From: Streptomyces capitiformicae
Lineage (GTDB): Bacteria; Actinomycetota; Actinomycetes; Streptomycetales; Streptomycetaceae
Assembly: GCF_002214185.1 (NCBI RefSeq)
Contig: NZ_CP022161.1
Span: 9,865,486-9,929,485 of the forward strand
DNA: 64,000 bases
Direction of reading: 5' to 3'
The translations under genes and the position numbers were made by a program. The notes beneath the pieces were generated by a model, which had not been told where the DNA came from, did no database searches, and worked only from the letters and a program-made list of their open reading frames with translations. Below are positions 63,973-64,000 of the stretch, one piece after another; position 1 is the first letter of the stretch, and each line of letters opens with the position of its first letter.

Positions 63973-64000
63973 ATGAGCGCACGGCTTGCCTTGCTCAGCA
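63973..64000 (+). CDS. Possible 5' end of a gene cut by the window
   Basis: ATG 63973 opens MSARLALLS and runs off the end. The upstream 30 bp is AT-richer than its surroundings, as in promoters, but there is no clear Shine-Dalgarno sequence. Too short to identify. Confidence 0.3.

Overview
The window is high-GC actinobacterial DNA with the gene content and codon bias of Streptomyces. The first 25.9 kb looks like ordinary core chromosome in the family's usual order: dapE, a LOG-family protein, a dihydropteroate synthase homologue, tag, enoyl-CoA hydratase, DUF3117, an O-methyltransferase, an ECF sigma / zinc anti-sigma / HtrA protease / TatB block, Mrp, DUF1003, a PRC-MgtE_N-CBS protein, corA, a SUFU-domain protein, a PHP phosphoesterase, marC, a NYN-domain protein and an alpha/beta hydrolase. 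A frameshifted TnpB and a ten-unit, 23-bp minisatellite lie just upstream of dapE.

At 26.62 kb the core order breaks. Only the basic, repeat-rich tail of one gene survives, cut by the 5' end of an IS701-type transposase. From there the DNA is accessory and partly decayed. A flavin/F420-type oxidoreductase carries an in-frame TGA, a secreted S28 tripeptidyl aminopeptidase is intact, and a PIN-domain toxin has no clear antitoxin. From 42.6 down to 33.4 kb runs a leftward sugar-use operon: binding-protein fragment, two ABC permeases, a large uncharacterised probable glycosidase, a RhaM-type mutarotase, a lactonase-type amidohydrolase, a zinc dehydrogenase, an SDR and an aldo/keto reductase. A secreted beta-helix/ricin-lectin protein lies beyond it. 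This set fits oxidative catabolism of a 6-deoxyhexose such as L-fucose or L-rhamnose. Several of its genes are frameshifted, and the binding protein has lost its N-terminal half.

The stretch 42.6-46.1 kb is a mosaic: a Phd antitoxin, an IS30 fragment, remnants of a dTDP-rhamnose operon (rfbB tail, rfbD, a glycosyltransferase tail, rfbC), and IS1182- and IS3-like scraps. Then come a 2-oxoglutarate oxygenase, a class III aminotransferase and a divergent MFS exporter. After 2 kb of decayed DNA there is a membrane protein/winged-helix regulator pair with two palindromic operators, followed by a 813-residue GH10-CBM13-GH62 xylanase/arabinofuranosidase.

The last 7 kb contains two direct copies of a tRNA-Gly 3' end plus terminator (57.4 and 61.1 kb). 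They bracket a 3.7-kb cassette with two unknown translationally coupled genes, another small unknown gene and a GNAT acetyltransferase. Beyond it, a small secreted protein is divergent from a regulator that fuses a SARP (OmpR-type wHTH + BTAD) to a CGNR zinc-finger module. No rRNA gene, complete tRNA gene, CRISPR array or replication origin was recognised.
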